From assembly GCF_004358755.1 (NCBI RefSeq), contig NZ_SMZY01000001.1:62001-126000 (forward strand): DNA of 64,000 nucleotides, given 5' to 3'. This DNA comes from Peribacillus frigoritolerans. GTDB taxonomy: Bacteria > Bacillota > Bacilli > Bacillales > Bacillaceae. Each line of letters begins with the position of its first letter. Within the stretch, counting starts at the first letter, position 1. The notes beneath the pieces are model-generated. The model ran no database searches, was not told the DNA's origin, and saw only the letters and a program-made list of their open reading frames with translations. The position numbers and the translations under genes are program-made. Shown piece after piece: positions 50,787-63,191 of this stretch.

Positions 50787-51584
50787 TTGAACAGAGCAAT
50801 TGGCGTCATTGATTCCGGTGTCGGCGGGCTGACCGTTGCACGCGAAATCATGAGGCAGTTACCAAACGAAGACATCATCTACTTAGGTGATACGGCGAGA
50901 TGCCCATATGGACCGAGACCGCTTGAAGAGGTTCGGTCATTTACTTGGCAAATGACGAATTATCTCTTGTCAAATCACCATATAAAAATGCTTGTGATCG
51001 CCTGCAACACGGCAACAGCCATTGCATTGCAGGAAATCCAGGAAGAGCTTGATATCCCTGTAGTAGGCGTCGTTTTCCCTGGAGCAAGAACAGCGATTAA
51101 AGTCACCAGAAACAATCATATCGGCGTTATTGGAACGGTTAATACAGTTGCAAGCCGTGCATATGAGAAGGCTCTTAAAACGATTAAGAAGACAGTCGAA
51201 GTCGAGAGCTTGGCATGCCCTGCATTTGTTCCGCTTGTAGAAAGCGGAGATTACGAAAACGATTATGCTGTATCCATTGTACGTGAATCTCTTTTTCCTT
51301 TAAAAGATCAGCCGATTGATACTCTTATTCTTGGATGTACGCATTATCCGGTCTTAAAGACGTTAATTGAGGATTATATGGGTCCCAAAGTGAAAATTAT
51401 CAGCTCTGGTGATGAAACAGCCCGTGAAGTCAGTACAATCCTGTCTTATAAAGGAGCATTGAATGAGACGCAGGAAGAGAATCATCATTTGTTTTTAACG
51501 ACTGGATCAAAGGAGCTTTTCCAGAGGATTGCTTCTCAGCTGTTTGAGCAGCCTGTTGAAAATGTAAAATCTATTACGCTGTAA
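50787..51584 (+). CDS. racE: Glutamate racemase
   Basis: 265 residues from TTG 50787. It interconverts L- and D-glutamate for peptidoglycan. The two catalytic cysteines are visible in [12 protein letters not shown] (near residue 74) and [10 protein letters not shown] (near 185), with [14 protein letters not shown] at the N-terminus and [11 protein letters not shown]. Called racE rather than murI by synteny with the B. subtilis racE-gerM-rph cluster. Confidence 0.94.
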   Translation: MNRAIGVIDSGVGGLTVAREIMRQLPNEDIIYLGDTARCPYGPRPLEEVRSFTWQMTNYLLSNHHIKMLVIACNTATAIALQEIQEELDIPVVGVVFPGARTAIKVTRNNHIGVIGTVNTVASRAYEKALKTIKKTVEVESLACPAFVPLVESGDYENDYAVSIVRESLFPLKDQPIDTLILGCTHYPVLKTLIEDYMGPKVKIISSGDETAREVSTILSYKGALNETQEENHHLFLTTGSKELFQRIASQLFEQPVENVKSITL

Positions 51585-51615
51585 AAAGAGGAGCCGATTG
51601 CCGGTTCCTCTTTTC
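51584..51615 (+). terminator. Terminator of racE
   Basis: AAAGAGGAGCCG-att-GCCGGTTCCTCTTTT. Confidence 0.8.
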
Positions 51616-51960
51616 GTGTTGTCCAGCTCCACCGCCTAGCCCCACGGCCAGAACAAAATCCTCCAATTAAATTGGAAACCCCTCCAATTAATTCGGAAAC
51701 CCCATGAATTAATTCTAAAACCCCTCCAATTAAGTTGGACCCCATCAATTCGGTATTTTCTCCTCGGCCTGTGAACAGTCGGTTCCGCTTTTCATGTTGT
51801 CCAGCTCCACCTCCTAGCCCCTCGGCCAAAACGGCTCCGTCTGTAAAGCAATAAGCGCCTTTTCAGCCGGATCCTTATTTGTCTTTCGGGTCTGACCAGT
51901 AGGTCCGCTTTTCTTATTGTCTAGCTCCATCGCCCAACTCCTCGGCCAGAACGGATCCGT
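51613..51960. repeat. Three dispersed-type repeats (TTGTCCAGCTCC family)
   Basis: Three copies of an approximately 42-50 bp unit at 51613-51654, 51791-51840 and 51911-51960. Each has TTGTCCAGCTCCACC or a variant, then CCTAGCCCCTCGGCCAGAAC or a variant. Repeats of this form (GTCCAGCTCC..GCGCCTAGCCCCTCGG) are widespread between genes in Bacillus genomes. Confidence 0.8.
51660..51753. repeat. Degenerate ~21-bp tandem repeat
   Basis: About four and a half units of CCTCCAATTAAATTGGAAAC with changes; each unit contains the small palindrome CCAATTAAATTGG or a decayed version. Located between copies 1 and 2 of the preceding repeat, in the racE-gerM spacer. Confidence 0.8.
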
Positions 51961-52079
51961 CTGTCTGCGCTAAACGGGCGCTTCCGCTTTTCTTAGTACA
52001 AAAATTCTTTTCAAATTCGGTCTAATTCAATAAACAGCTCGTATACATAGTAGTACAAACTGCCTTAGGAGGGAATTGT

Positions 52080-53165
52080 ATGTCTCAAACTAGAAACATG
52101 AAGATTGCTGCTACTGTTGTAACATCGACGCTGCTCTTGTCAGGATGCGGATTATTCGGCGGGGAAAAAGCAAAGGAAATCGATCCTCCGCAAGATGTTT
52201 CATACACAGAAGATGCTGATAAAGGGAACGAAGAAACTCTGAAAGAAGAAAAAACAACAGCAGAGGGTGAAAAAGGAGAAGAGTCTGCAGAAACCTATAC
52301 TAGGCAGTTATACTTGATTGACAGCAACGGGCTTGTTGTTGCCCAGACATTTGACCTGCCAAAGCAAGAAGGAGTAGCCAAACAGGTTCTTGAATACCTT
52401 GTAGAGGGCGGACCAGTCAGCAATATCCTTCCTGATGGCTTCAGAGCCGTTATCCCTCAGGATACTCAAGTGGATGTGAATGTTAAAGATGGTACTGCCA
52501 TCGTTGACTTTTCTAAAGAGTTTAAAAACTATCAAGCCGAAGATGAGCTGAAAATCCTTCAGTCGATTACTTGGACATTGACTCAATTTGACTCAGTCAA
52601 AACAGTAAAAATTATGATTAACGGTCATGAACAAAATGAAATGCCTGTAGGGGGCACACCGATCAGCAGCGAGCTGAGCCGTGCTGACGGCATCAATCTG
52701 GATACAGCGGGTGTTATGGATATTACGAATACAAAGCCTCTGACGGTTTACTATACAGCCCAGCATAACGATCAGACATACTATGTACCTGTAACGACGC
52801 GGGTAAGCAATGACGAAGAAGATCCAATAGCAGCTGTGGTGAAAAAATTAACAGAGGAACCGAACATCTCACAAGCATTGCTCACTGACATGCAGAAGGA
52901 TGTGAAGCTTCTTGAAGAACCTAAAGTGGAAGACGGCACTGTCACTCTGAATTTCAACGAGTCCATTTATGGAAGTGCAGATGAAGAGAAAAAGATGGTT
53001 TCAACTCATGTTCTAAATTCCCTTGTCTTATCACTGACTGAACAGCCTGGCATTGAAAACGTTGTATTAACGGTTGACGGAAAAGCAGAGCTTGTAAATG
53101 AAGAAGGCAAAAAGATGACTGAACCTGTCTCACGTCCAGTCAATGTGAACACAGGTAGTTTTTAA
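52080..53165 (+). CDS. gerM: Spore germination lipoprotein GerM
   Basis: 361 residues. Signal peptide with lipobox LLLSGCGLFG (cysteine near 23), an acidic linker, and two GerMN (Gmad) domains, roughly 85-215 and 225-350: TRQLYLIDSNGLVVAQ, DVNVKDGTAIVDFSKEF; then TVYYTAQHNDQTYYVPVT and VEDGTVTLNFNESIYG. GerM is needed for sporulation and germination, probably in peptidoglycan remodelling. RBS AGGAGGG. A repeat-rich 495-bp spacer precedes it. Confidence 0.92.
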   Translation: MSQTRNMKIAATVVTSTLLLSGCGLFGGEKAKEIDPPQDVSYTEDADKGNEETLKEEKTTAEGEKGEESAETYTRQLYLIDSNGLVVAQTFDLPKQEGVAKQVLEYLVEGGPVSNILPDGFRAVIPQDTQVDVNVKDGTAIVDFSKEFKNYQAEDELKILQSITWTLTQFDSVKTVKIMINGHEQNEMPVGGTPISSELSRADGINLDTAGVMDITNTKPLTVYYTAQHNDQTYYVPVTTRVSNDEEDPIAAVVKKLTEEPNISQALLTDMQKDVKLLEEPKVEDGTVTLNFNESIYGSADEEKKMVSTHVLNSLVLSLTEQPGIENVVLTVDGKAELVNEEGKKMTEPVSRPVNVNTGSF

Positions 53166-53198
53166 TCGCTGATTTTTGATATACTATATAGAGAAACT

Positions 53199-53231
53199 AA
53201 GAGGTAGTCATAAGCGCTGCCTCTTCTTTAT
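53199..53231 (+). terminator. Hairpin after gerM
   Basis: AAGAGGTAG ... CTGCCTCTT followed by CTTTATTG; moderate terminator. Confidence 0.6.
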
Positions 53232-53286
53232 TGTTTATACATAAAACGAAAGCTTGATCAGCATAAGAATTGATCGGAGGAATATG

Positions 53287-54045
53287 ATGAGACATGATGG
53301 GCGCAAACAAGATGAATTAAGAAGAGTTGAAATTCTGACAGACTACGTGAAGCATCCTGAGGGTTCGGTGTTAATCAGTGTTGGCGATACAAAGGTAATT
53401 TGCAATGCAAGCATTGAGGACCGTGTGCCTCCATTTATGCGGGGAGAAGGAAAGGGATGGATCACAGCGGAATATTCCATGCTGCCCCGCGCTACTGAAC
53501 AGCGGACGATCAGAGAGTCTTCAAAAGGTAAAATAACAGGCCGCACGATGGAAATACAGCGCTTGATTGGACGAGCTTTGCGTGCAGTGGTTGATCTTGA
53601 AAAGTTAGGCGAGCGCACCATCTGGATTGACTGCGATGTGATCCAGGCAGATGGCGGGACGCGCACAGCTTCCATTACCGGAGCTTTCGTTGCCATGACT
53701 TTAGCACTTGGAAAGCTGATGTCTCAGAAGAAACTCAGTACGCTGCCAATCACGGATTTTCTTGCGGCGACATCAGTCGGAATGGATTCAAAGCTTGGTG
53801 AGATCTTGGATTTAAATTATATTGAGGATTCATCAGCAGAGGTGGATATGAATGTCATCATGACGTCTTCAGGGAAATTCGTTGAGCTTCAGGGAACTGG
53901 AGAAGAAGCGACTTTTTCAAGAGAAGAACTGAATGAATTACTTGATTTAGCTGAAAAAGGAATAAACTCGCTAATTTCAATTCAAATGGAGGCCCTTGGA
54001 GATTTAGCTCTGAAAATCATCGATCAAAAAGATGGAAAGGGATGA
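53287..54045 (+). CDS. rph: Ribonuclease PH
   Basis: 252 residues from ATG 53287 (GGAGG six bases before; ATG 53284 is too close). A phosphorolytic 3'-5' exoribonuclease that trims tRNA precursors. Signatures: [69 protein letters not shown], and [16 protein letters not shown]. The ysnA start follows closely, so they form one operon. Confidence 0.95.
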   Translation: MRHDGRKQDELRRVEILTDYVKHPEGSVLISVGDTKVICNASIEDRVPPFMRGEGKGWITAEYSMLPRATEQRTIRESSKGKITGRTMEIQRLIGRALRAVVDLEKLGERTIWIDCDVIQADGGTRTASITGAFVAMTLALGKLMSQKKLSTLPITDFLAATSVGMDSKLGEILDLNYIEDSSAEVDMNVIMTSSGKFVELQGTGEEATFSREELNELLDLAEKGINSLISIQMEALGDLALKIIDQKDGKG

Positions 54046-54050
54046 ATCAT

Positions 54051-54638
54051 ATGAAGGAAGTTATTATTGCAACGAAAAATGCAGGTAAGTTACTTGAATT
54101 TCAATCGATCTTATCTCAATACGATTTAAAGGCCATTTCACTGATGGACCTGGAAGATTCTCCAGAAGTTGAAGAAACGGGCTCTACGTTTGAAGAAAAT
54201 GCCGTTTTAAAAGCGGAGGCAATCTCAAAGCTATATGGGAAAATGGCCATTGCAGATGATTCCGGGCTATCAGTCGATTATCTTGGCGGAGAACCTGGGG
54301 TTTATTCAGCACGCTATGCAGGAGCTGAGAAAAGTGATGCAGCCAATATTGAAAAAGTGCTGCTTCAGCTGAAGGGTGTTTCAAAGGAAGAACGGAATGC
54401 CAGATTCCGCTGTGCACTGGCACTGGCTGAGCCTGGCCGTGAAACGGTTACGGTAGAAGGTTCAGTTGAAGGCTATATCACAGAAGAGCCAATGGGAGAG
54501 AATGGATTCGGGTACGATCCTATTTTCTTAGTGAAAGATAAAGCAAAAACGATGGCACAGTTAACGAAGGAAGAGAAAAATAAAATCAGCCATCGTGCGG
54601 TTGCGCTGCAAAAGCTTGCAAAACTGCTTAAAGCCTGA
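54051..54638 (+). CDS. ysnA: Non-canonical purine NTP pyrophosphatase (RdgB/HAM1)
   Basis: 195 residues from ATG 54051 (AAAGGG ten bases upstream; the ATG at 54042 lacks spacing). It hydrolyses dITP/XTP to monophosphates, keeping them out of DNA. Motifs: IIATKNAGKLLEFQSIL at the N-terminus, ADDSGLSVDYLGGEPGVYSARYAG, and GFGYDPIFLV. Cytosolic. In B. subtilis this is ysnA after rph. Confidence 0.93.
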   Translation: MKEVIIATKNAGKLLEFQSILSQYDLKAISLMDLEDSPEVEETGSTFEENAVLKAEAISKLYGKMAIADDSGLSVDYLGGEPGVYSARYAGAEKSDAANIEKVLLQLKGVSKEERNARFRCALALAEPGRETVTVEGSVEGYITEEPMGENGFGYDPIFLVKDKAKTMAQLTKEEKNKISHRAVALQKLAKLLKA

Positions 54639-54656
54639 CGATGGGGAGTTTTTTAC

Positions 54657-55175
54657 GTGAAAGTTTTAATAATCAGTGACAGCCACGGCTTAACAGATGA
54701 GCTTCAGGAAATCAGAAAACGCCATGAATGGGAAACAGATGCCATGTTTCATTGCGGAGACTCTGAACTTGAAGCAGATCATTCTGCTATTCAGGGATAT
54801 ACTTCTGTCCGCGGAAACTGTGATTTTGAAGCACGGTTTGCAAATGAAGTCACCCAAGATGTGGAAGGATATCGTTTCTTTGTTGCTCATGGCCACTTGC
54901 ACAATGTAAAATCCACTCTTATGAATGTGATGTACAGTGCGAAAGAGCACGATGCGAAGATTGTCTGCTTTGGTCACTCTCATATGGCAGGAGCGGAATA
55001 TGTCGATAATATCCTTTTCATTAACCCGGGAAGCATCAGACTTCCGCGGATGCGCACTGAAAAAACATATGTTATATTAGAAATACAAAATCAAACGGCA
55101 CAAGTTACTTTTTTCGAGCTTGACGGATCTCCTGTAACCGGCCTCTCGCAAAGGTTTGAGCTGGCTTCATCGTGA
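54657..55175 (+). CDS. ysnB: YfcE-type metallophosphoesterase YsnB
   Basis: 172 residues from GTG 54657 (GGGGAG upstream). Calcineurin-like phosphoesterase: metal ligands in ISDSHGL, HCGDSELE, RGNCDF, VAHGHLHNV and GHSHMAG. Substrate unknown; the E. coli relative is a phosphodiesterase on model substrates. Last gene of the rph-ysnA-ysnB operon, closed by a terminator. Confidence 0.92.
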   Translation: MKVLIISDSHGLTDELQEIRKRHEWETDAMFHCGDSELEADHSAIQGYTSVRGNCDFEARFANEVTQDVEGYRFFVAHGHLHNVKSTLMNVMYSAKEHDAKIVCFGHSHMAGAEYVDNILFINPGSIRLPRMRTEKTYVILEIQNQTAQVTFFELDGSPVTGLSQRFELASS

Positions 55176-55205
55176 AAGAGGGATATTTTTCCCTCTTTCA
55201 TAAAA
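55174..55205 (+). terminator. Terminator of the rph operon
   Basis: GAAAGAGGG-atattttt-CCCTCTTTC. Confidence 0.85.
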
Positions 55206-55293
55206 TTTTAGAAAAAGTTATTGACTTTTAATCTAATCGAACATATAATAAAAAATGTCGCTGATACATAAACGCGATGTTAGTAAATAATAT

Positions 55294-55369
55294 GTCCCAG
55301 TAGCTCAGTGGATAGAGCAACGGCCTTCTAAGCCGTTGGTCGGGAGTTCGAATCTCTCCTGGGACGCCA
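55294..55369 (+). tRNA. tRNA-Arg (anticodon UCU)
   Basis: 76 nt including an encoded CCA. Acceptor stem GTCCCAG/CTGGGAC, D arm GCTC-agtggata-GAGC, anticodon stem ACGGC/GCCGT with loop CTTCTAA (anticodon TCT), T arm CGGGA-gttcgaatc-TCTCCTG. Reads AGA codons. A terminator follows at 55385. Confidence 0.96.
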
Positions 55370-55384
55370 TACTTTATACATACA

Positions 55385-55417
55385 ACTTCTTTCGATTGAT
55401 CGAAAGAAGTTTTTTTG
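55385..55417 (+). terminator. Terminator of the tRNA gene
   Basis: ACTTCTTTCG-attga-TCGAAAGAAGT plus seven T. Confidence 0.9.
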
Positions 55418-55626
55418 TTGTTTTTTCATAAATTTTTTTAAAAAGAAGTTTAGGATATTTAACAGGATCATATTCGCTTTGCAAACTCTTCTATTGCTAA
55501 CAAATTTCATTTCGGAGTCAAAAAAAAGATTAATTTCTAAATTCAAAAATATTTTTCGCCCCTATTTACCCCTTATCAAATCAGCCAAAACCTTGTCAGA
55601 CAATCTCACAGAAAAAAACTTCTAAA

Positions 55627-55677
55627 AATTTTCAAAAAAACACAATCCCTATTATGACGGGCATGTAAGCGTATACA
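55627..55677. promoter_or_regulatory. Upstream control region of the ilv-leu operon: CcpA cre and possible CodY site
   Basis: TGTAAGCGTATACA (55664-55677) matches the cre consensus TGWAANCGNTNWCA at 13 of 14 positions and is centred about 89 bp before the predicted +1. CcpA activates B. subtilis ilv-leu from a cre at a similar distance. AATTTTCAAAAAAAC (55627-55641) matches the CodY box AATTTTCWGAAAATT with three mismatches and is less certain. Confidence 0.62.
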
Positions 55678-55723
55678 AATTGTTAAACAAATCTAAATTA
55701 TCTAACAATTCGAAAAAAGACGG

Positions 55724-55752
55724 TTGACACCGTTATTTAATGGGCGTAATAT
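55724..55752 (+). promoter_or_regulatory. Promoter of ilvE and the ilv-leu operon
   Basis: TTGACA and TAATAT exactly 17 bp apart; start of transcription near 55759. Confidence 0.88.
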
Positions 55753-55769
55753 AGGCTCAAATATAAGTT

Positions 55770-55831
55770 ACATGAACATGTGAGGTTCATTTAAAAGAGT
55801 CCATAACAAACGTTATACGGATTTTTTTTAC
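55770..55831 (+). promoter_or_regulatory. Leader hairpins before ilvE (possible attenuator)
   Basis: ATGAAC-atgtgag-GTTCAT is followed by TCCATAAC-aaac-GTTATACGGA and eight T, a terminator-like structure inside the untranslated leader. It is not a T-box, and no known riboswitch core was recognised. Confidence 0.5.
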
Positions 55832-55887
55832 ACACTGGAATTCAACTGATTAACGCGTTTAGACTTTAAAAGAAAGGTGTGCTCTTT

Positions 55888-56793
55888 ATGGGTGACCAAT
55901 GGATTTTTCTAAATAACGAATTTGTAAAAAAAGAAGATGCGAAAATTTCGGTGTATGACCATGGCTTCCTTTATGGAGACGGTATTTTCGAAGGAATCAG
56001 AGTATACAGCGGCAACATCTTCAGATTAAATGAGCACATGAAAAGATTATATGAGTCAGCCAGATCCATCTTGCTCAACATGCCATATACGCAAGAGGAA
56101 ATGACGGATTTAACAGTTAAGACTGTTGAGAAAAACGGATTAGATGATGCATACATCAGACTTGTTGTCTCAAGAGGAGTCGGCGATCTTGGGCTTGATC
56201 CATATAAATGCAAAGAAGCAAATGTTGTCATTATTGTAGAGCCGCTGTCAATCTTCCCTAAACACCTTTATGAAACAGGAATTGATATTGTGACAGTTCC
56301 AACAAGGCGCAATAGGCCGGACGTTTTAAGTCCTAAAGTAAAATCACTGAATTACCTGAACAACGTACTTGTAAAAATTGAAGCACACCTCGCAAATGTA
56401 AGCGAAGCTCTGATGCTGAATGATCAAGGCTATGTCGCAGAAGGATCTGCTGATAATGTCTTTATCTATAAAAATAAAAAACTTCTTACTCCTCCAGGTT
56501 ACCTGGGAGCGCTTGAAGGAGTTACCCGAAATGTCATCATCGAAATAGCTGAAGAACTTGGCTACGATGTACGTGAGGAACCTTTCACAAGACATGATGT
56601 TTATACAGCAGATGAAGTCTTCCTGACTGGAACTGCCGCTGAAGTTATTGCTGTAGTTAAGGTAGACGGCAGGGAAATCGGAGATGGGCAGCCAGGAGAG
56701 CATACGAACCGTCTGCTTGAGTGTTTCAGAGAAAAAGTATTATCTGATGGTGTAAAAGTAAAAGGAAGCAGTTCAAGCTTAAGTGTAAGCTGA
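55888..56793 (+). CDS. ilvE: Branched-chain amino-acid aminotransferase
   Basis: 301 residues from ATG 55888 (AAAGG nine bases upstream). Fold-type IV PLP aminotransferase that makes Val, Leu and Ile from their keto acids. Features: YDHGFLYGDGIFEGIRVYSG, the PLP lysine in PKVKSLNYLNNVLVKIEA, the GSADNVF phosphate-binding turn, and DEVFLTGTAAEVIAVVKVDG. Heads the ilv-leu operon, as in the B. cereus group; B. subtilis has its aminotransferases elsewhere. A D-amino-acid aminotransferase is unlikely given the context. Confidence 0.93.
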   Translation: MGDQWIFLNNEFVKKEDAKISVYDHGFLYGDGIFEGIRVYSGNIFRLNEHMKRLYESARSILLNMPYTQEEMTDLTVKTVEKNGLDDAYIRLVVSRGVGDLGLDPYKCKEANVVIIVEPLSIFPKHLYETGIDIVTVPTRRNRPDVLSPKVKSLNYLNNVLVKIEAHLANVSEALMLNDQGYVAEGSADNVFIYKNKKLLTPPGYLGALEGVTRNVIIEIAEELGYDVREEPFTRHDVYTADEVFLTGTAAEVIAVVKVDGREIGDGQPGEHTNRLLECFREKVLSDGVKVKGSSSSLSVS

Positions 56794-56799
56794 TAAAAG

Positions 56800-57107
56800 A
56801 ATAAATTAAAACGCTGAAGAGGATAAGTAGCTTAGAAAACAAGGATCTAAAGAGAGCTGGTGGAGCTGAGAACCGGCGGTCCCTTTTTAAGTGAACTCGC
56901 CTCTGAGTGCTGATTTGAAGTTTAGTAGAATCAGCCGGGTGTCATTTTCACAGCACTCGTTATTAAAAAGAAAGCCAAGTGCTTTCATAAGGTGGTCTAA
57001 TGCAGACCATGAACAAGGGTGGTACCGCGAAAAGTGTTTTCAAACCTTCTCGCCCCTTTGACTCACATTACACGTGGGCAATATTGGGGCGGGGAGGTTT
57101 TTTATTT
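56800..57107 (+). ncRNA. Leucine T-box leader
   Basis: The T-box sequence AGGGTGGTACCGCG lies at 57015-57028. Upstream is the stem I region; AGTGAACTCGCCTCTGAG holds a CTC specifier codon (leucine), as in B. subtilis ilvB. The terminator is AACCTTCTCGCCCC ... GGGGCGGGGAGGTT plus T run (57042-57106). Uncharged tRNA-Leu should allow readthrough into ilvB. It sits between ilvE and ilvB, so ilvE escapes this control. Confidence 0.92.
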
Positions 57108-57170
57108 TGAAATAATCAGATAAAAAATTAAGGCTTTTGATGATAGCGGGAAAAAAGGAGGCAAAAATCA

Positions 57171-58889
57171 ATGAGTATGAAGGTACAATTGGATGCAAAC
57201 TCTGCCAAATGTACGAAAACGATGACCGGGGCCATGATGATGATTGAAGCTTTAAAACGGGAGAATGTAGAGGTGATTTTCGGTTATCCGGGAGGGGCAG
57301 TTCTTCCAATCTACGACAAACTCTATAACTCTGGCATGTATCACATTTTAACAAGGCATGAGCAAGGCGGAATTCATGCAGCTGAGGGCTATGCGAGAGT
57401 ATCAGGCAAACCTGGAGTCGTCATTGCCACATCAGGGCCAGGCGCCACGAACCTGATTACAGGGCTTACAGATGCTATGATTGATTCCCTGCCACTGGTA
57501 GTATTTACAGGACAGGTTGCATCTTCCGTCATTGGAACAGATGCTTTCCAGGAAGCGGATGTACTTGGAATCACAATGCCGATTACAAAGCACAATTATC
57601 AAGTCCGGGATGTAAATGATTTCCCGCGCATCATCAAAGAAGCTTTTCATATCGCAACAACGGGAAGACCGGGTCCGGTTCTCATTGATGTTCCAAAGGA
57701 TATCGCAATAGCGGAAGGGATTTTCAATTATGACGCCCCTGTCCATCTGCCGGGATATCAGCCAAAAACAGAACCGAATTATCTTCAGATCAGAAAGCTT
57801 GTCGAAGCTGTCAGCAGTGCCAAAAAGCCGGTTATTTTAGCGGGTGCAGGAGTGCTTCATGCCAAGGGAAGCGAGCAGCTGAAAGAATACGCGGAACAGC
57901 AGCACATTCCAGTTGTAAACACACTGCTCGGTCTTGGAAGTTTTCCAGCAGATCATCCGCTCTTTCTCGGGATGGCCGGAATGCATGGTACATATACCGC
58001 AAACATGGCGTTATATGAATGTGATTTATTAATCAGTGTCGGTGCAAGGTTTGACGACAGGGTAACAGGAAACTTAAATCATTTTGCCAAAAGCGCAACG
58101 ATTGCCCACATTGATATCGATCCTGCTGAAATCGGCAAAGTGGTTGAAACAAAAATTCCAGTCGTTGGCGATGCAAGACTTGTTCTTGAAAATCTTATTC
58201 ATCAAAACGGCAAACGCAGCCAGCATGATGAGTGGTATACAGCCTTGCAGAATAACAAAAAGTCCTTGCCGTTATGGTACAAAAAATCAGATGAAGAGCT
58301 TAAACCTCAGCATATGATTGAACTCATTCATGAATGGACAAATGGAGAGGCAATTATTACAACAGATGTCGGACAGCATCAAATGTGGGCAGCGCAGTAT
58401 TACCGCCTGCAGCAGCCTAATCGCTGGGTTACATCAGGAGGACTCGGCACAATGGGATTCGGATTGCCTGCAGCTATTGGAGCCCAGCTTGCTGAAAAAG
58501 ACGCAAATGTCATCGCGATTCTTGGAGACGGCGGTTTCCAGATGACCCTTCAGGAACTATCTGTTATCCACGAGCTGAATCTGCCGGTTAAAGTGATTTT
58601 ATTGAACAACGGAGTGCTTGGAATGGTCAGACAGTGGCAGGAAATATTCTATGAAGAAAGATATTCACAATCTGTTTTTCAATCACAGCCTGATTTCGTA
58701 AAGTTAGCGGAAGCGTACGGCATGAAAGGACTGAAAATTCAGACTGAAGAAGACTTTCCGGCGTTCAAACAGGCTCTTTTATCAAAAGAACCTGTTCTGA
58801 TAAACGTACATGTAAGCCAGATGGAAAATGTATACCCGATGATTGCTCCAGGAAAAGGATTACATGAAATGGTGGGTGTTAAACCGTGA
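57171..58889 (+). CDS. ilvB: Acetolactate synthase large subunit
   Basis: 572 residues, ThDP/FAD enzyme making acetolactate or acetohydroxybutyrate from pyruvate. Motifs: [17 protein letters not shown], catalytic glutamate in [25 protein letters not shown], and the ThDP-Mg site [17 protein letters not shown] with [20 protein letters not shown] nine bases before ATG 57171. Overlaps ilvH by 4 bp (translational coupling). Confidence 0.95.
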   Translation: MSMKVQLDANSAKCTKTMTGAMMMIEALKRENVEVIFGYPGGAVLPIYDKLYNSGMYHILTRHEQGGIHAAEGYARVSGKPGVVIATSGPGATNLITGLTDAMIDSLPLVVFTGQVASSVIGTDAFQEADVLGITMPITKHNYQVRDVNDFPRIIKEAFHIATTGRPGPVLIDVPKDIAIAEGIFNYDAPVHLPGYQPKTEPNYLQIRKLVEAVSSAKKPVILAGAGVLHAKGSEQLKEYAEQQHIPVVNTLLGLGSFPADHPLFLGMAGMHGTYTANMALYECDLLISVGARFDDRVTGNLNHFAKSATIAHIDIDPAEIGKVVETKIPVVGDARLVLENLIHQNGKRSQHDEWYTALQNNKKSLPLWYKKSDEELKPQHMIELIHEWTNGEAIITTDVGQHQMWAAQYYRLQQPNRWVTSGGLGTMGFGLPAAIGAQLAEKDANVIAILGDGGFQMTLQELSVIHELNLPVKVILLNNGVLGMVRQWQEIFYEERYSQSVFQSQPDFVKLAEAYGMKGLKIQTEEDFPAFKQALLSKEPVLINVHVSQMENVYPMIAPGKGLHEMVGVKP

Positions 58890-59404
58890 AGCGAATTCTT
58901 ACACTGACTGTCAATAATCGTTCAGGGGTCCTTAATCGGATCACCGGTTTATTTACAAAAAGACATTATAATATCGAAAGCATCACAGTCGGTCATGCAG
59001 AAATTGAAGGAATCTCAAGAATGACGTTTGTCATTCACGTAGAAGACGAAAAAGAAGTTGAACAGATTACAAAACAGCTTAATAAGCAGATTGATGTTTT
59101 AAAAGTACAGGATATTACGAATCAATCAATCGTCGCAAGAGAGCTCGCCTTAATTAAAGTCATTGCACCGCCAGCGACAAGAATGGAAGTTCAAGGTGTG
59201 ATTGAACCTTTCAGAGCAACAGTCATTGACGTGAGCCGTGACAGCGTAGTAGTTCAGGTTACAGGCGAATCAGAAAAAATTGAAGCAATCATTGATCTAT
59301 TAAGACCTTATGGAATCAAAGAAATTGCCAGAACCGGCACAACTGCTTTCCCAAGAGGAACACAGCGTGCTGCAAATGGCGCAAAAACTTATTCAATCGT
59401 TTAA
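58886..59404 (+). CDS. ilvH: Acetolactate synthase small (regulatory) subunit
   Basis: 172 residues from GTG 58886 in a 4-base overlap with ilvB. N-terminal ACT domain ([32 protein letters not shown]) for valine feedback and a C-terminal domain containing [10 protein letters not shown] and [18 protein letters not shown]. Stabilises and feedback-regulates IlvB. Confidence 0.95.
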   Translation: MKRILTLTVNNRSGVLNRITGLFTKRHYNIESITVGHAEIEGISRMTFVIHVEDEKEVEQITKQLNKQIDVLKVQDITNQSIVARELALIKVIAPPATRMEVQGVIEPFRATVIDVSRDSVVVQVTGESEKIEAIIDLLRPYGIKEIARTGTTAFPRGTQRAANGAKTYSIV

Positions 59405-59418
59405 CAAATTGACATTAA

Positions 59419-61987
<2,569 letters not shown>

Positions 61988-62014
61988 TAAAAATCATGAA
62001 GGAGGCAGAGTTAA

Positions 62015-63127
62015 ATGGAGAAGAAAATTGCATTATTGCCGGGAGACGGTATTGGAAAAGAAGTTATGGATGGTGCTGTGGAAATTCTAAAAGCAATTGA
62101 AGAACATTACTATCATCGTTTTCATTTTCAATATGGAATGATTGGAGGAGCGGCGATCGATGAAATGAATTCTCCGCTTCCGCAGGAAACGCTGCAAATG
62201 TGCAGAGAATCTGATGCAGTTCTGCTTGGTTCAGTAGGAGGGCCGAAATGGGATAAGAACCCATCTCATTTAAGGCCTGAAAAAGGTCTGCTTGCTCTTC
62301 GGAAGGAACTTGATTTATACGCAAATCTCCGGCCTGTTGAAACGGTTGAAAGCCTGCTCGATTCGTCTCCGCTTAAGCGGGAGTATGTGGAAGGCGTCGA
62401 CTTCATGATTGTAAGAGAATTAACAGGCGGTCTTTATTTCGGAAAGCCGAGTGAACGGAATGTGAAAAATGGGGAACACACGGTAGTCGATACGCTGTTT
62501 TATAAGCGTGATGAAATGGAGCGCATTATTGAAAGAGCGTTTCAGCTTGCACAGGATAGAAAAAAGAAAGTGACTTCTGTTGATAAGGCGAATGTTTTAG
62601 AATCTAGCCGAATGTGGAGAGAAGTTGCTGAAGAAGTCGCAATGAAATTCCCTGATGTTGAGCTTCAGCATATGCTGGTTGATCATGCAGCAATGGCGCT
62701 TATTCATAATCCAAAACAATTTGATGTGATTGTCACTGAAAATATGTTTGGTGATATTTTAAGTGACGAGGCTTCCATGCTGACAGGATCCCTTGGAATG
62801 CTGCCGTCAGCAAGCTTGAGTGCAACAGGACTGCATCTTTATGAGCCTGTTCATGGCTCTGCTCCTGATATCGCGGGAGAAGATAAAGCGAACCCTGTCG
62901 CCATGATTTTATCAACAGCCATGATGCTTAGACACTCCTTTAAAATGGAGGAAGAGGCGGAAGCAATCGAAAATGCTGTTAAACATGTACTCGATTCAGG
63001 CAAGAGAACGGCTGATTTAACAAGAAAAGGAGAAAAGCCGTTTTCTACCTCTGAGCTTGTTGAGGAGATCAAAGCTGCCCTTGCGGATGATCATGCGATT
63101 TTTAACATAATGGAAGCTTATGCATAA
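62015..63127 (+). CDS. leuB: 3-isopropylmalate dehydrogenase
   Basis: 370 residues behind AAGGAGGC. NAD-dependent oxidative decarboxylation of 3-isopropylmalate. Signatures: [48 protein letters not shown], and [20 protein letters not shown] (the family signature with the metal aspartates). Confidence 0.95.
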   Translation: MEKKIALLPGDGIGKEVMDGAVEILKAIEEHYYHRFHFQYGMIGGAAIDEMNSPLPQETLQMCRESDAVLLGSVGGPKWDKNPSHLRPEKGLLALRKELDLYANLRPVETVESLLDSSPLKREYVEGVDFMIVRELTGGLYFGKPSERNVKNGEHTVVDTLFYKRDEMERIIERAFQLAQDRKKKVTSVDKANVLESSRMWREVAEEVAMKFPDVELQHMLVDHAAMALIHNPKQFDVIVTENMFGDILSDEASMLTGSLGMLPSASLSATGLHLYEPVHGSAPDIAGEDKANPVAMILSTAMMLRHSFKMEEEAEAIENAVKHVLDSGKRTADLTRKGEKPFSTSELVEEIKAALADDHAIFNIMEAYA

Positions 63128-63191
63128 ACCTTTCGGCGCTTTTCAACAGATGAAAAGCGCCAATCTTTTAAATATTAAAGGGGGTATTTGT

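Noticed and set aside
51660-51753. Tandem 21-bp repeat considered as a CRISPR array
   Set aside because: There are no unique spacers between units, the units are degenerate, and no cas genes are nearby. No CRISPR was seen anywhere in the window.
51536-51829. 97-residue minus-strand frame between racE and gerM
   Set aside because: It is made entirely of the tandem and dispersed repeats plus the racE tail antisense.
55328-55546. Minus-strand frame ending RRDSNSRPTA
   Set aside because: It reads through the complement of the tRNA-Arg gene, a well-known spurious protein signature; no ribosome site.
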